Shown here piece by piece: positions 17,051 to 26,250 of a stretch of 64,000 bases of DNA. This DNA is from Flavobacterium hydrocarbonoxydans (GTDB lineage: Bacteria > Bacteroidota > Bacteroidia > Flavobacteriales > Flavobacteriaceae). The position numbers and the translations under genes are program-made. Under the pieces are notes generated by a model. That model was not told the DNA's origin. It did no database searches and saw nothing but the letters and a program-made list of their open reading frames with translations. The stretch covers positions 1 through 64,000 of the forward strand of contig NZ_WSTB01000011.1 in NCBI RefSeq assembly GCF_009789235.1, written 5' to 3'. How positions within the stretch are numbered: position 1 is the stretch's first letter; the number at the start of each line of letters is the position of its first letter.

Positions 17051-17400
17051 ACTTTGTGTTTAATGAACCGCGGATGATACGGATTCGCTAAAGCGAAAAC
17101 GCTGATTTGTACGGATTTTTATTTTTTATTTTATTAATGATATACTTTGTGTTTAATGGACCGCGGATGACACGGATTCGCTAAAGCGAAAACACGGATT
17201 TGAACGGATTTTATTTTTTATTAATGATAAATTTTGTGTTTAATGGATCGCGGATGACGCTGATTCGTTAAAGCGAAAACGCTGATTTTAACGGATTTTT
17301 ATTTTATATTTTATTAATGATAAACTTTGTGTTTAATAGAACGCAAATGATGTTGATTTACTTTGTAAAAACGCGGATTAAAACGGATTTTTATTTTTTT
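17051..17400. repeat. Four tandem imperfect ~90-bp repeats
   Basis: Units begin at about 17051, 17144, 17231 and 17324 (periods 93, 87 and 93). Each opens with ACTTTGTGTTTAATGGA, then a CGCGGATGA...CGGATT segment around the small palindrome TTCGCTAAAGCGAA, then an AT-rich spacer. The fourth unit is degenerate. There is no spacer diversity of CRISPR type and no coding potential. A related short GTGATATGTAAAAA repeat lies just left of it (16985-17045). All are upstream of fumC. Confidence 0.8.
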
Positions 17401-17423
17401 AACTGAAATTTCTTTTGAAAACG

Positions 17424-17507
17424 GATGCCCTAGCCCCGATAGAAGTGGAAATCCTTTTATGTTTTTTCTTTAAAAACATAAAAGATTGCAACGGATAGCG
17501 GGAAATA
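17424..17507. repeat. Dispersed composite inverted-repeat element, copy 2
   Basis: CCCTAGCCCCGATAGAAG and GGATAGCGGGAAATAGCTCC are the two outer modules. Between them lies a variable hairpin with arms CTTTTATGTTTTT/AAAAACATAAAAG. Same family as 15303-15427 (opposite orientation) and partly 62474-62572. Confidence 0.75.
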
Positions 17508-17612
17508 GCTCCTGAAAAATATTATTTTTTGAACGTTTGAATTTTAAAGCTATTTAAAACGAGTTTAAATGTACGGATTATTGCCTTTTTATGAAAATTG
17601 ATTTGGTTTTTA

Positions 17613-17643
17613 TTGGTGCGAAAGAATATAAAACATACATTTG
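17613..17643 (+). promoter_or_regulatory. Near-consensus promoter of a small membrane protein gene
   Basis: TTG at 17613-17615, 20 bases, then TACATTTG at 17636-17643: an exact Bacteroidota promoter. It predicts transcription from about 17650 and rules out translation starting upstream of 17671. Confidence 0.65.
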
Positions 17644-17670
17644 TGGCTACATTCAAAAATTCCGGAAAAC

Positions 17671-17841
17671 ATGTTTGAATTTTCACAGTACTTAGGTTTT
17701 TTACTTTTCTTGACCATACTAACTATAGGGTTTTGGTTGATGTTTTTCTTGGTGGGTTTCGTATCTTATTGGGTAACGGGAGCAAGCTGGGAAATGATCA
17801 AAGAGAAAAGAGCAAAGAAAAAGCAAGAACAATCGATTTAA
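17671..17841 (+). CDS. Small membrane protein, unknown function
   Basis: 56 aa. One long hydrophobic stretch (about residues 7-37, possibly two short membrane segments) is followed by a basic tail KEKRAKKKQEQ. The ATG at 17671 is used because a promoter -7 box covers the upstream in-frame TTG at 17641. A strong terminator follows 20 bases after the stop, so it is a complete one-gene unit. No family recognised. Confidence 0.65.
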   Translation: MFEFSQYLGFLLFLTILTIGFWLMFFLVGFVSYWVTGASWEMIKEKRAKKKQEQSI

Positions 17842-17860
17842 TTTTAAATTGATTTCATAA

Positions 17861-17894
17861 AAAAAGGACCCGTTTATGCGAGTCCTTTTTTTTT
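17861..17894 (+). terminator. Terminator after small membrane protein gene
   Basis: AAAAAGGAC and GTCCTTTTT form the stem, with a long T run after it. Confidence 0.85.
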
Positions 17895-17904
17895 GTGCCA
17901 AAAA

Positions 17905-18045
17905 ATAAATTCCAAAATTGAAATTCCAAATTCCAAAATCCAAAATCCAAATTCCAATAAAAAATTCCAAATTCCAATTTTCTAAAACCTGATTATTAAG
18001 TTTTTAAATTGGAATTTGGAATTTTAAAATTTGGAATTTAACCTA
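17905..18045. repeat. AAATTCCAA / TTGGAATTT repeat tract
   Basis: AAATTCCAA-type repeats run on one side (17905-17985) and TTGGAATTTGGAATTT on the other (about 18005-18040), so the tract can fold on itself. Shorter tracts of the same words lie at 23210-23262 and 39403-39436. All are in gaps beside gene 3' ends. Confidence 0.6.
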
Positions 18046-18047
18046 TG

Positions 18048-20522
18048 TTATCCCGGAAAGTCTCCACCACCTTCTTCGCCACCATTTCCGTTTTTAGGAG
18101 CATTTTTATCTCTATCGGTTTTCTTCATGTTTAAACGGTATGTAAAGGACAGATTGATTTGTCTTTTTCTCCATTGAAATTCGCTATACGAAGTAACGCT
18201 TTCCAAATTGGTTTCGTTTTTCATCCTTCTGGAATTGAATAGATCGCTTACGTTTAATGCGATTGTGGCTTTATCTTTTAAAATATCTTTGCTAAATGCG
18301 GTATTTATGACATAATTGCCTAAAACTTTTCCCTGAGCAGTATTTCTTGGACCAAAATACATTCCGGATAATTGCCAGTCGATTTTGTACGGCAATGACA
18401 AACGGGAGTTTACTCTGGAGAACCAAGAGAAGGTTTCGTTGTTTAAATTGGTTGTAATGATATCACCTTGGGTGTTTGTAAAACTATAATCTCCTGTTGT
18501 TTTGGTGTCTGAAAGATTAAAACTACTGTTGATTTTCCATATTTTGAATGGTGTGTAGTTTAATGTAAATTCGAAACCAAATTGCTGTTCTTTGGCTAAA
18601 TTTATAGGACTGCTCAGAATTACGGGGCTGTTGCCAACATATTCTCCTGTTTCGCTACGCACAAATGAGAATACATCTTTGGTGTTTTCGTAATACATAG
18701 AAGTACTAAAAGTTACTTTTTCCCAACGTTTTAAATAGCCTACATCGTATTTATCAGTAAAAGAAGGGTCTAAGTCCGGATTACCTCTAAACAGGTTGAT
18801 ATTACTTGAAAAGTCTGTTGCCGGGTTCAGGAAACGTCCTCTTGGTCTGGATAAACGTTTACTGTAACTTAACGAAACACTGCTTTCGTCTGATATTTCG
18901 TAGTTTACAAATGCGCTTGGGAAAAAATTATTGTATTTTTTAGTATTAAAATTTTGGGTGTCTAATAAATTGATGTCAATTTTTGTGTCTTCCCAACGTA
19001 AACCAAAAAGAAAAGAAAACTTAGTTACTTTGAATCCATATTGCGTATAAAACGAATTGATTAACTCATTGTATTCTAAAGTGTTAGAAAGAAAGCCGTC
19101 AATTGGGTTTCCTTCGTCATCTGTAGAAACGCTGTATTCGTTATTTAGTTTGTTGAAATTTCCTTTATATCCGGCTTCAAACTGGCTTCCGTTATCAAAA
19201 GGCAAAACGTAATCTAATTGCGACTGAAACTGATTTTGTTTCTGATTATTAAAAGTGGTATCAAACTTTGCTGGTTCGCCACTTCCAATGGTTTCATCAG
19301 TAATAATAGCATTATTGGCATCTTTGTCTTTAGAATATGAAAAATCTATAGTTAACTTATGACCCTTATCGTTGAAGTTTTTCAGGAAGTTTGATGTAAA
19401 TTCTAAATCTTTTCCGCTATCATCAGCGTTGCTCAAACGGTAACGGGTAGAGGTGAAAACATTATTTTCATCATACGAATCATAGTTGACCAGATCGCTG
19501 TTTGTACCGTTGTTGTTTCTGTAACTGATGGCATTTGTCCAGTAGGTATTAGGAGCAAGAGTCCATTCTACACCTGTTTTGGTAGAAATTCCTTTTCTAA
19601 GACGTTCAGTTTCTTTGTCTTCATTAGTATAACCAATAATATTACCACTGTTTAAGTTTGTAGCATTGGTCATTCCTGATCCTTCACTGGTTCTGTAATC
19701 GTATCCTGTAGAAGTAAAAAAGTTTAATTTTTCGGTTTTGTAATTCAGATTGGCACTTGCACCATAGGTTTCCGGAATTCCGGTCGAAAGGATAAAACTT
19801 CCATTAAAACCTAAGTTTTTACCTTTTTTCAAAACAATATTTAGGATTCCAGCTCCACCTTCGGCATCATAACGTGCAGATGGATTGGTGATAACTTCAA
19901 CTTTGTCAATGGCGTCTGCTGGAATTTGGCGTAAAGCTTCAGCCATGTTCAGTGCGTTCGAAGGACGGCCGTCGATAAAAATACGTACGTTTTCATTTCC
20001 ACGTAAGCTTACATTTCCTTCAACATCTACCGAAACAGAAGGTACGTTTTCTAACACATCGCTTACTGTTCCGCCTTTTACAATCATGTCCTGACCTACG
20101 TTATATACTTTTTTATCAAGTTTTATTTCTACCGTAGATTTTTCTGCACGAACCACAACTTCGTTTAATTGTGCAGCATCTTCGGATAAGTTTACTACTC
20201 CTAAATTAGTATTGTCCTGAATGCTTTTTTGTTTAAATTCCGTTGCTTTAAACGAAATAAATTCAATTTTTATATCGTAGGTACCCGGATCTACTGCAAC
20301 TTCGAATTCTCCTTTCGGATTGGTAATTCCGCCCGTGATAACTTTTGTTTCGTTAGGCAGCATTACAGATACAGTTGCGTATTCCAGAGGTTGTTTGGTT
20401 GTTTTTTCTAAAACTTTACCTGTGATTTTAACTTTTGTTTTGGTAGTTGGTGCTTGTTGTGCATAGTTGTAAAAACTTGTAAATAGCAATACAAGCCATA
20501 CTGCAAATTTGAATTGTTTCAT
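18048..20522 (-). CDS. TonB-dependent outer-membrane receptor-like protein
   Basis: 824 aa. A signal peptide (1-21, ending NYA-Q) precedes a carboxypeptidase-like regulatory beta-sandwich (ITGKVLEKTTKQPLEYATVSV...KGEFEVAVDPGTYDIK), then a plug domain (GGTVSDVLENVPSVSVDVEGNVSLRG, RPSNAL, ITNPSARYDAEGGAGILNI) and a long beta-barrel region of the Bacteroidota outer-membrane barrel family. The C-terminus has an unusual Gly/Glu-rich tail (about residues 808-824) instead of ending at the last strand. The ligand is unknown; no SusD partner or TonB gene is adjacent. Confidence 0.9.
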   Translation of the reverse strand: MKQFKFAVWLVLLFTSFYNYAQQAPTTKTKVKITGKVLEKTTKQPLEYATVSVMLPNETKVITGGITNPKGEFEVAVDPGTYDIKIEFISFKATEFKQKSIQDNTNLGVVNLSEDAAQLNEVVVRAEKSTVEIKLDKKVYNVGQDMIVKGGTVSDVLENVPSVSVDVEGNVSLRGNENVRIFIDGRPSNALNMAEALRQIPADAIDKVEVITNPSARYDAEGGAGILNIVLKKGKNLGFNGSFILSTGIPETYGASANLNYKTEKLNFFTSTGYDYRTSEGSGMTNATNLNSGNIIGYTNEDKETERLRKGISTKTGVEWTLAPNTYWTNAISYRNNNGTNSDLVNYDSYDENNVFTSTRYRLSNADDSGKDLEFTSNFLKNFNDKGHKLTIDFSYSKDKDANNAIITDETIGSGEPAKFDTTFNNQKQNQFQSQLDYVLPFDNGSQFEAGYKGNFNKLNNEYSVSTDDEGNPIDGFLSNTLEYNELINSFYTQYGFKVTKFSFLFGLRWEDTKIDINLLDTQNFNTKKYNNFFPSAFVNYEISDESSVSLSYSKRLSRPRGRFLNPATDFSSNINLFRGNPDLDPSFTDKYDVGYLKRWEKVTFSTSMYYENTKDVFSFVRSETGEYVGNSPVILSSPINLAKEQQFGFEFTLNYTPFKIWKINSSFNLSDTKTTGDYSFTNTQGDIITTNLNNETFSWFSRVNSRLSLPYKIDWQLSGMYFGPRNTAQGKVLGNYVINTAFSKDILKDKATIALNVSDLFNSRRMKNETNLESVTSYSEFQWRKRQINLSFTYRLNMKKTDRDKNAPKNGNGGEEGGGDFPG

Positions 20523-20615
20523 TGTTTTTTTGGTTTCTTTTCTCTTTAGACCGCAAAAATAGCTTTTGGTTTAAAGAGGAGAATCACAAAAAAATGTTAA
20601 TATAACACTTTATAA

Positions 20616-20960
20616 TTATTCTAAAAAAGAAGCAACTAAATCCAGATCTCTCCCTATAATTGCTTTTCCGTCTTTAATAACAATTGGGCGCTCCATTAAA
20701 ATAGGATTATCAACCATTGCCTGAATGATTTCTTTATCCGTCAGTGTTTTGGATTTGTAATTTTCTGTCCAGATTTTTTCTTTAGTTCTGATTAATTGAA
20801 GTGGCTGTAGGTTTAATTTTTCCACTAAAGATTGTAATTCTTCAAAGGTTGGCGTTTCGGTTAGATATGGAATGATTTCGTATTTCTGATTGGTTTGCTC
20901 AACAAAAGCCAGACAGTTTCTTGATTTTCCGCAACGAGGATTATGATAAATTTGTATCAT
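20616..20960 (-). CDS. arsC: ArsC-family (glutaredoxin-type) reductase
   Basis: 114 aa, the usual length. IYHNPRCGKSRNCL carries the catalytic cysteine at residue 10, as in the E. coli ArsC/YfgD family; KSKTLTDKEIIQAM and ILMERPIVI-DGKAIIGR match conserved segments. It may reduce arsenate with glutathione-type thiols, but no other arsenic-resistance gene is near, so a general redox role is equally possible. Confidence 0.85.
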   Translation of the reverse strand: MIQIYHNPRCGKSRNCLAFVEQTNQKYEIIPYLTETPTFEELQSLVEKLNLQPLQLIRTKEKIWTENYKSKTLTDKEIIQAMVDNPILMERPIVIKDGKAIIGRDLDLVASFLE

Positions 20961-21072
20961 TTTGTGATTTTTAGAAGTTATAAAGACAGTTAAAATAAAA
21001 ATTAGGTATTTTAGCTATCCCAAAAATAGTATTTACTTATTAAATAGAATTCTCATTTTAAACTTTTAATAT

Positions 21073-22005
21073 ATGTTTTTAGAGCAAGGAATTAACCACG
21101 AAAATAAATTTTGGAAATATCTAATAGGATCTGTCTTGATTATTACAGCTTCGTTCGTTGGGCAAATTCCGCTTTCACTGGCTGTATTGTACCAGAGTAT
21201 GGTCAATAAAGTAAAATATCCTACCACAGATAAGGAAGTAATGACCATGTTTGAGTCTAATCTTACCCTTTTTTTAGTCATGTTGTCTTTTGTTTTTGCT
21301 TTTGTCGGACTTTATTATGTTGTAAAATACCTGCACAATCAAACCCTTTTGTCTGTGGCTACTTCCAGATCAAAAATTGATTGGAAGAGAATTGGTTTTT
21401 CTTTTGTGTTATGGGCTGTATTTGCTGTATTAAGTTTTTTATTTGTGTATTACAGGTCTTCTGAGCATTTTGTTTGGAACTTTAAATTGATTCCGTTTTT
21501 GATTTTATTTTTGGCTGGTTCTATCTTGATTCCGATACAAACTTCTACTGAAGAATTTGTTTTTAGAGGATATTTGATGCAGGGTTTTGCGAATTTGACC
21601 CGAAATAAATGGTTTCCGCTTATCATGACTTCTGTCATTTTTGGATCGTTGCATGTTTTTAATCCTGAAGTAGCCAAAATGGGTTACATCATTATGATTT
21701 ATTATATTGGCACAGGCCTTTTTCTAGGGATCATTACATTGATGGACGATGGAATAGAATTGGCTCTCGGGTTTCATGCCGCCAATAACCTTGTAGGAGC
21801 ATTGTTAGTCACTTCGGATTGGTCTGTATTTCAGACACATTCTATTTTTATTGATTTATCCGAACCTTCAGCTGGTATAGATGTCATTTTGCCAATAGTA
21901 GTTATTTATCCTATACTGCTTTTTATTTTTTCCAAAAAATACAATTGGCATGACTGGAAAGAAAAATTAACCGGGAAAATTGCAGTAAACGAACCTTTAA
22001 ATTAG
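21073..22005 (+). CDS. CPBP family intramembrane metalloprotease
   Basis: 310 aa with about eight membrane segments. The Abi/CAAX-protease motifs are visible: EEFVFRGYLMQ (EExxxR), FGSLHVFNP with a conserved His, and FHAANNLVG with a second His. Such proteases may process prenylated peptides or bacteriocin-like substrates. It is 5 bases upstream of menE on the same strand, so the two form an operon. It is divergent from the ArsC-like gene. Confidence 0.9.
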   Translation: MFLEQGINHENKFWKYLIGSVLIITASFVGQIPLSLAVLYQSMVNKVKYPTTDKEVMTMFESNLTLFLVMLSFVFAFVGLYYVVKYLHNQTLLSVATSRSKIDWKRIGFSFVLWAVFAVLSFLFVYYRSSEHFVWNFKLIPFLILFLAGSILIPIQTSTEEFVFRGYLMQGFANLTRNKWFPLIMTSVIFGSLHVFNPEVAKMGYIIMIYYIGTGLFLGIITLMDDGIELALGFHAANNLVGALLVTSDWSVFQTHSIFIDLSEPSAGIDVILPIVVIYPILLFIFSKKYNWHDWKEKLTGKIAVNEPLN

Positions 22006-22010
22006 ATAGC

Positions 22011-23054
22011 ATGACAACATTAACACATCATAATGTACATAATTATTTTAAATTAAATGGTTATCATTTAAACGGAAAAGAGTTAAGCCGCGTCGCGTAT
22101 AGCTATATAAAAGAAGGCGATTTGTACGAACAGGTTATTGGTGAGTTTTTATTGGATTGGTTTGATAATAAAGACTATATCGAAGTAACGACTTCTGGCT
22201 CAACAGGACTTCCTAAACAGGTGAGCCTGCAAAAGAAAGCCATGATAGAGTCGGCTCTTGCAACAGGTGATTTTTTTGATTTGAAACCTGGAGACAAAGC
22301 ATTATTATGTTTACCAGTCCAATTTATTGCCGGAAAAATGATGCTGGTTCGTAGCTTGATTCTCGGACTGGATATTGATGTTATTGAGCCAAGCTTAGAG
22401 CCTTTAGCCAGAAATAAAACAAAATATGATTTTGTAGCGATGGTACCCTTACAGGTTCAAAATTCGATTAAAGGTTTGGTAAACGTAAAAAAACTGATCG
22501 TAGGTGGTGCCAAAATGGATACCTCATTAGAAGAAAAACTGAGGCCTCTAAAAACCAAAATCTACGAGACTTACGGTATGACCGAAACCATCACACATAT
22601 AGCGGCCAAACAAGTAGGAGAGAAGGCTTTTTCTGTTTTACCAAATGTAAAAATTTCCAGAGACGAACGCGAGTGTTTGGTCATTTCGGCTCCTTCAGTT
22701 TCTGATGTGCCAATAGTGACAAATGATTTGGTTGAATTAATCAGCGAGAATCAATTTGTTTTTATAGGAAGAATTGACAATGTCATCAATAGTGGTGGAG
22801 TAAAATTGATTCCAGAAAAAATTGAAACAAAATTAATTGGAAAAATAAATGCTCGTTTTTTTGTAACAGGAGTTCCTGATATTGCTTTAGGCGAAAAATT
22901 GATTTTGGTTATCGAAGGCGAAAAGCAAGATTTTGCCCCTGACTTTTTTGACTTTTTAGACAAATTTGAAAAGCCAAAAGAAATTGTTTTTGTTCCGAAA
23001 TTCAAAGAAACCGGAAACGGAAAAATGCTTCGTAAACCAAGTTTGGAGGGATAA
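22011..23054 (+). CDS. menE: o-Succinylbenzoate-CoA ligase-like AMP-binding enzyme
   Basis: 347 aa, short for an adenylate-forming enzyme but usual for the Bacteroidota MenE group. TTSGSTGLPKQV is the ATP-binding loop, YGMTETITHIA the adenylation signature, and a C-terminal GNGKMLRK carries the catalytic Lys region. It would activate o-succinylbenzoate with CoA for menaquinone synthesis. It follows the CPBP protease gene by 5 bases. The other men genes are not in this window, so the exact substrate is inferred. Confidence 0.78.
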   Translation: MTTLTHHNVHNYFKLNGYHLNGKELSRVAYSYIKEGDLYEQVIGEFLLDWFDNKDYIEVTTSGSTGLPKQVSLQKKAMIESALATGDFFDLKPGDKALLCLPVQFIAGKMMLVRSLILGLDIDVIEPSLEPLARNKTKYDFVAMVPLQVQNSIKGLVNVKKLIVGGAKMDTSLEEKLRPLKTKIYETYGMTETITHIAAKQVGEKAFSVLPNVKISRDERECLVISAPSVSDVPIVTNDLVELISENQFVFIGRIDNVINSGGVKLIPEKIETKLIGKINARFFVTGVPDIALGEKLILVIEGEKQDFAPDFFDFLDKFEKPKEIVFVPKFKETGNGKMLRKPSLEG

Positions 23055-23121
23055 AGGAATAAAATAAATTCCATAAATAAATTTCAAACCCCAAGTGTAA
23101 AATTAAATTTTGATTACATTT

Positions 23122-23187
23122 TTGTCATTCCGCAGGAATCTCTATCCGTAAAGAATTACCAGTTTTGAGATTCCTGCGGAATGACAA
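23122..23187. repeat. Perfect 21-bp inverted repeat between convergent genes
   Basis: TTGTCATTCCGCAGGAATC-TC at 23122-23142 is exactly mirrored at 23167-23187, and a T run follows at 23194. It can end transcription of menE and of the methyltransferase gene. A degenerate second copy is at 39323-39383. Confidence 0.8.
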
Positions 23188-23269
23188 GATTGAGTTTTTT
23201 TTAAAATAAAAAATTCCAAATCCTAACTGTAAAATTGGAATTTGGAATTTATTTTTTGGAATTTAAAAT

Positions 23270-24502
23270 TTACTCAGCTATAGTTGGAGCGTTTTTACGT
23301 TCTAATAACGCCATATAAAACCCATCAAACCCTGATTCTGATGCCAAAATTTTTCTGTCTTTTATAAAAGTAAATTGCTTTCCGATTTCTGTTTTTAAGA
23401 ATTTCTCTACCTGCTCCTGGTTTTCAGATGGCAAAACGGAACAAGTTGCATAAACCAGTTTTCCGCCTGGTTTTACGATTTTCGAATAGCTTTCTAAAAC
23501 TTCGGCCTGTACTTTACGAATATTATCGATAAATTCAGGTTTCAGTTTCCATTTTGCATCAGGATTTCTTTTTAGAACTCCTAAACCGCTACAAGGTGCA
23601 TCAATCAATACACGATCAGCTTTTTCGTGTAACTTTTTGATTACTTTGGTAGTATCGATTATACGATATTCTATATTGAAAGCACCATTTCTTTTGGCTC
23701 TTAATTTTAATTGTTTCAGTTTGCTTTCGTACAAATCCATTGCAATCAATTGTCCTTTGTTTTCCATCAAAGAAGCAATATGCAGCGTTTTTCCGCCAGC
23801 ACCTGCACACGTATCTACCACACGCATTCCTGGTTTTACATCAAGGAAACCGGCAACCAATTGTGAGTTGGCATCCTGAACTTCAAAAAGCCCTTGTTTA
23901 AAAGCATCTGTCAAAAAAACATTGGCTCTTTCTTTCAAAACCAAAGCTTCAGGCTGATCTTTCAAATATTCGGTTTCGATATTCAAATCCATTAAGGTGT
24001 TTCTTAGACTCTCTTTTGTTCCTTTAAGCGTATTGGTTCTCAAAATAACTTTGGCAGGTTGGTTTTGAGCGGCAATTTCTGTAGCCCAAACTTTTTCACC
24101 CAATTCTTTAACCCCCAATTCATCCATCCAGTCCGGAATAGATTCTTTAAGTGCTCTAACTTTCGAAAGTTCGTCAAAACGACCTTTTATTTTTCGTTCA
24201 GGAGTTCCTTCTAATTGTCTCCAGTCCGGAATAGGGTATCCTCTTAAAACGGCCCAAACGGCAAACATTCTCCAAAGATTGTCTCTATCAAAAGGTTCTT
24301 TTACTTCGGCAATTTCTGCGTATAATCGTTTCCAACGAACAATTTCGTATATCGTTTCAGCAACAAACTTCCTGTCAGAACTTCCCCAACGTTTGTCTTT
24401 TTTTAATGCTCTTGCTACCACTTTGTCTGCATATTCTCCTTCGTTGAAGATAGCATTCAATGAATCAATGGTAGTATAAACTAAATTTCTGTGTAATCTC
24501 AT
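23270..24502 (-). CDS. rsmB: rRNA cytosine-C5 methyltransferase, RsmB/Sun family
   Basis: 410 aa. An N-terminal NusB-like helical region is followed by a SAM-binding domain with DTCAGAGGKTLHIA (motif I), DAPCSGLGVLKRNPDAKWK (motif IV, with PC) and YATCSVLPSENQEQV (motif VI, the TCS catalytic Cys). It would methylate C967 of 16S rRNA or a similar cytosine. The ATG at 24502 was chosen: the frame extends 33 codons further, but that extension is low-complexity and overlaps a candidate -7 box TACCTTTG (24527-24520 on the minus strand). Confidence 0.9.
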   Translation of the reverse strand: MRLHRNLVYTTIDSLNAIFNEGEYADKVVARALKKDKRWGSSDRKFVAETIYEIVRWKRLYAEIAEVKEPFDRDNLWRMFAVWAVLRGYPIPDWRQLEGTPERKIKGRFDELSKVRALKESIPDWMDELGVKELGEKVWATEIAAQNQPAKVILRTNTLKGTKESLRNTLMDLNIETEYLKDQPEALVLKERANVFLTDAFKQGLFEVQDANSQLVAGFLDVKPGMRVVDTCAGAGGKTLHIASLMENKGQLIAMDLYESKLKQLKLRAKRNGAFNIEYRIIDTTKVIKKLHEKADRVLIDAPCSGLGVLKRNPDAKWKLKPEFIDNIRKVQAEVLESYSKIVKPGGKLVYATCSVLPSENQEQVEKFLKTEIGKQFTFIKDRKILASESGFDGFYMALLERKNAPTIAE

Positions 24503-24590
24503 TTTAATTATTTGAGTTGCAAAGGTACTATTAATTGCTTGAAAGTTAAATTTTATATTTTGAATGTTATTTTTGACTTTTAATAAAAAG

Positions 24591-24638
24591 AAAAAAAACA
24601 CTCAAATAGTACCTAAATGAGTGTTTTTGAAATTATTT
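24591..24638 (-). repeat. 48-bp direct repeat and terminator, left of the VgrG island
   Basis: Identical over 48 bp to 31741-31788. It holds a hairpin with arms AACACTCA/TGAGTGTT and T/A runs. On the minus strand it ends the island operon. The flanking bases differ at both ends of the match. Confidence 0.85.
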
Positions 24639-25005
24639 ATTTAATAGATTGTATTATTTTTTGTTTATAGTAAATGTTAAAAAAATCTACAGTATGAAAC
24701 TGACCTTCTTCATGAAAAATTTTATTAGCAATTTCCGGAATGTCTTTAGATAAAAGCAAAGTAATTGTAGTCCCGTTTTTTCGTCTGATTTGATCACCTA
24801 TTTTTCTTAACGATTATCTTTAGTCATCAATAACAAAACAGCCAGGATCATTAAGTATTACGTTTCCATATTCATCATCAAATCTCATCCCTTTTCCATA
24901 AACACCAAAGTAAGCATCATTTTTTGAGTTTCTAAAGTTGAAGATATCTGCTCGTTCTTCTTTTATTATAATTCCTCCAATTATTGTTGTTTTTATATGT
25001 TCCAT
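24637..25005 (-). pseudogene. Nonsense-inactivated copy of the small VgrG-linked protein
   Basis: The first 61 codons (25005-24823) are open and resemble the 116-aa protein at 29431-29781: both share an LRN/FRN-NAFF-type stretch and a D-(P/E)-(F/Y)-GN-(I/V)-IL motif. Two in-frame TAA codons follow (24822-24820 and 24816-24814). After them the same frame continues with DIPEIANKIFHEEGQFHTVDF, matching EILEIANRSFYADGQFHIIDF of the intact protein, to a stop at 24637. The frame is conserved, so inactivation looks recent. The truncated 61-aa product may still be made. Confidence 0.8.
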
Positions 25006-25083
25006 TTTTTTGTTTTTTAATTTAAGGTAGTGTTTTTGTTTCCTAAATATTAACTACCGTTTTAAAATCGATCGTCACCTTTT

Positions 25084-26244
25084 TTATTTTTCTTGCCAAT
25101 AATCCAGTTCAGGAAATGTTAAAGGTTCTCTGCCTTCCCATTTTGGAAATACAAAACCTTTTGGTAGAGAGTATTTAGAAACACTGTATTTTCTAGTTTT
25201 ATAATTTAATTTTGCTAATCTAAACTTCATTATTTTTTTTTTGTTTAAAGAACTTTGTAGCCAAATATTTCCAAACGTATAGTCTTGTGAAGAATCAATT
25301 TTGTCCATTACAAATACAATATTAGCTGTCTTGTGCTTATTATAAAATTTTTCAAAAGTTATCTGAAAATCTAATGGAAATATCAACTCTCCTTCGTACC
25401 ATTCTTTATCATCGTATGAAATCCATTGAATCGAAGTATGAACAGGTAATTTACCTTTTTTTAAATTATGTTTCCATTCGATCTTATTATGTGTCCATTT
25501 TGAATATGGAAAAATTTCAACATCCTGATTAAAAAAAATATAACTGCCATCTTTGGAAATTGGTCCTATGTTTACAGTAAATTTATTATCACCCTCGCTG
25601 CAAAAAACAAAGTTATAATTATACTCTTTTTCGCCTTTCTCCCAAACGGAATATGGGATTCCGTGTAAAGAAATATATTTTAAAATCCCTTTTGCTTCTG
25701 TACCTTTAGAGGTCCAAAGTGTTACGGAATTAGAATTGTATTTGTCTGTTTTTCCTATAGAATCGACCTTAAATTTCTGGACTATTGTACTTGCATTACC
25801 ACCCTGCATCCAGATGGTTACGTTTCCTCCGGGAGCCATGCCTGCGGTTATCACACTATATTCTTTTAGATCTCCATAAGAATCGATTACTCCATCCTTG
25901 AATAGTTTAACCATTTTATCTTTAGGTAATTTGTTTCCTCCTTTGTATTCTATCAAATCGAAACCACACCTCCAACTTACAGCTACACTATCGGGCACTT
26001 CTTTATATTTGTCACTTCCTACATAACCTCCACTTCTTATTTCCCATCCAGGATTAATTCCTACATTGGAAGAAGCTCCTGCCAGGCTTTTTCCTTTATA
26101 AAAATACTCTACAAAAGGACCACCTGCAATATAATTTTTGGGAGCAGAAATTCCTGCATTCCAATCGAATTTATCTTTGGGTTGGCAACATGATAAACTC
26201 AATAATAGTAATAAAAAAAATGGATATGATTTATATATTTTCAT
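25084..26244 (-). CDS. DUF2931 lipoprotein, likely immunity protein (copy 2)
   Basis: 386 aa. Lipobox LSLSCC gives a lipid-anchored protein. Residues ~20-200 (WNAGISAPKNYIAGGPFVEY...) are nearly identical to the neighbour at 26363-27505; the middle third (about 205-345) is different; the last ~40 residues (KYSLPKGFVFPKWEGREPL) are again identical. It lies downstream of a Tle1-like effector, and outer-membrane or periplasmic lipoproteins commonly protect against such enzymes, so immunity is inferred. ATG at 26244 is preferred over an in-frame TTG at 26250. Confidence 0.8.
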   Translation of the reverse strand: MKIYKSYPFFLLLLLSLSCCQPKDKFDWNAGISAPKNYIAGGPFVEYFYKGKSLAGASSNVGINPGWEIRSGGYVGSDKYKEVPDSVAVSWRCGFDLIEYKGGNKLPKDKMVKLFKDGVIDSYGDLKEYSVITAGMAPGGNVTIWMQGGNASTIVQKFKVDSIGKTDKYNSNSVTLWTSKGTEAKGILKYISLHGIPYSVWEKGEKEYNYNFVFCSEGDNKFTVNIGPISKDGSYIFFNQDVEIFPYSKWTHNKIEWKHNLKKGKLPVHTSIQWISYDDKEWYEGELIFPLDFQITFEKFYNKHKTANIVFVMDKIDSSQDYTFGNIWLQSSLNKKKIMKFRLAKLNYKTRKYSVSKYSLPKGFVFPKWEGREPLTFPELDYWQEK

Positions 26245-26250
26245 CCTCAA

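Noticed and set aside
17051-17400. CRISPR array
   Set aside because: Repeat units are ~90 bp, imperfect, only four, with no distinct spacers and no cas genes nearby.
24503-24601. 33-codon N-terminal extension of the rsmB frame
   Set aside because: Low-complexity Phe/Lys/Asn sequence overlapping a promoter -7 box; family proteins begin near the ATG at 24502.
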